A stretch of 14,996 nucleotides of DNA from Pseudomonadota bacterium (lineage in GTDB: Bacteria > Hydrothermota > 32-111 > QNBC01): NCBI GenBank assembly GCA_011682715.1, contig JAACEC010000006.1:1-14996 (forward strand), read 5' to 3'. Position numbers and translations under genes: made by a program. Under the pieces are notes generated by a model that worked only from the letters and a program-made list of their open reading frames with translations, searched no databases and was not told where the DNA came from. Positions 14,316 through 14,996 of this stretch are shown here, one piece after another. Position 1 is the stretch's first letter. The number at the start of each line of letters is the position of its first letter.

Positions 14316-14996
14316 TCAGTTTACAACTACAATTGTATCTCCGACTTTAACTATTCCAGAATTTTTCACATGACCAAAAATCCCTTTTCTCGAAACAATA
14401 TATGGTCTTCCGTCATTGACAAAAGTTTCTTTTCCCACGGATTCTATTTCGATCTCTATGGAATTAACACGGAGAATCTTGCCGGGGATAAGGTAATATA
14501 ACGGTATTCCCACAATGGTCATATTTTCCGTGTATCCACCTCTCATAACTTCGGTCATTTTATTTTCGGGAACTTCATTTAACGATTCTACGGCAAATAT
14601 GCTTATCTGTTTTTTCTTCCCCCCGGCATGTGCATCCCCCTTTAGTCCAAAATTTTCGATTATTTCACATTTTTCCACCGGTATTTTGTCTTTCCCTTTT
14701 TTTTCTCCAACTGCTATATTGACAACTTTTCCCTTTTTGACAAATTCAGGTTTCCATAATCCGCTTTTCCCCCCACTCTTTTCGAGAAGGGAAATATCCC
14801 CGATTATAATTCCCTTTTCCAATCCTTTGCACATATCGTATATCGTCAGTGCTGCCGTGGAAACCGCATTTAATGCCTCCATCTCGGCACCCGTTTTTCC
14901 CGTTGTTTTAACTTCCGCAATAATTTCGATACATGGATATTCTTTTATCAGTTTGAATCCTATGTCAGCATGTGTAATCATTAGGGGATGACATAA
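14316..14996 (-). CDS. MoaC-MOSC fusion protein, partial (N-terminus off the right edge)
   Basis: The frame is open through the right edge. The first visible codons read LCHPL, the conserved MoaC active-site stretch, so the ATG at 14981 is internal and not the start. The MoaC part (visible residues 1 to about 83) makes cyclic pyranopterin monophosphate in molybdenum cofactor synthesis. It shows CHPL-ITHADIG, TTGKTGAEMEALNAVS, the catalytic D54 and K57 (YDMCK) and GDISLLEKSGGKSG. The MOSC part (about 88-226) begins VVNIAVGEKKG, with GLKGDAHAGGKKKQIS, GGYTENMT and GIFGHVKNSG. Where stand-alone MOSC proteins have GKECH and further Cys residues, this one reads GKETFVNDGRPY, so no cysteine remains in that site. 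Such MoaC-MOSC fusions are known; the MOSC half is presumed to handle the cofactor or sulfur. Confidence 0.93.
   Translation of the reverse strand, partial: LCHPLMITHADIGFKLIKEYPCIEIIAEVKTTGKTGAEMEALNAVSTAALTIYDMCKGLEKGIIIGDISLLEKSGGKSGLWKPEFVKKGKVVNIAVGEKKGKDKIPVEKCEIIENFGLKGDAHAGGKKKQISIFAVESLNEVPENKMTEVMRGGYTENMTIVGIPLYYLIPGKILRVNSIEIEIESVGKETFVNDGRPYIVSRKGIFGHVKNSGIVKVGDTIVVVN

Noticed and set aside
14979..14981. ATG taken as the start of MoaC-MOSC
   Set aside because: The frame continues upstream with LCHPL, the conserved MoaC motif, so the Met is internal and the gene is cut by the window edge.
14515..14991. A 158-codon plus-strand open frame antisense to MoaC-MOSC
   Set aside because: The opposite strand encodes conserved MoaC and MOSC motifs in full; the plus-strand protein has a composition expected of an antisense frame.
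1..14996. A defence island, prophage, integron or CRISPR locus
   Set aside because: No repeat array, transposase, integrase, phage or nuclease-cluster gene is present; all genes but the poorly characterised DUF401, COG1237, PIN/TRAM and COG2426 proteins are core housekeeping functions.

Overview
The window is a compact, AT-rich bacterial chromosome segment with every credible gene on the minus strand and almost no non-coding DNA. It contains 18 protein genes, two of which run off the window edges. I see no RNA gene, insertion sequence, CRISPR array, integrase or other sign of a mobile element. The MCE/Mla lipid-transport trio (mlaE-mlaF-mlaD) argues for a diderm, outer-membrane-bearing bacterium. 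The MEP isoprenoid pathway (ispDF), the 4Fe-4S uracil-DNA glycosylase and the MoaC-MOSC protein fit an anaerobe of a poorly sampled diderm lineage. I cannot name the phylum from sequence alone.

Right part (12382-14996). A MoaC-MOSC fusion, cut by the right edge, is followed 3 nt later by a DUF401 membrane protein. Next comes a metallo-beta-lactamase-fold hydrolase of the COG1237 type. It has its own extended -10 promoter, a GTG start with a strong Shine-Dalgarno sequence, and an intrinsic terminator, so it looks like a single-gene unit.

Centre and left (1-12224). A near-consensus sigma70-type promoter (TTGACT, 17 bp, TATAAT) lies just upstream of glnA. From there 15 genes run without a break to the left edge: glnA, dtd, yicC, gmk, rpoZ, coaBC, udg, dnaB, mlaE, mlaF, mlaD, radA, a PIN/TRAM protein, ispDF and a COG2426-type membrane protein. 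Eleven of the fourteen junctions overlap, and the other three have gaps of 8, 2 and 1 nt. This is almost certainly one housekeeping operon. It covers nitrogen assimilation, D-aminoacyl-tRNA clearance, RNA turnover, GMP phosphorylation, the RNA polymerase omega subunit, coenzyme A synthesis, uracil repair, replicative helicase, outer-membrane lipid traffic, recombination repair and isoprenoid precursor synthesis.

Two blocks have known conserved gene order: yicC-gmk-rpoZ-coaBC, and radA-(disA)-yacL-ispD-ispF as in Firmicutes. In the second block disA is absent and the yacL-like protein is shortened and has a degraded PIN site. No new defence or mobile system is visible. The main oddities are the extreme operon compaction, the degenerate PIN/TRAM protein, a MOSC domain without its usual cysteines, and a 53-nt overlap between ispDF and the last gene.
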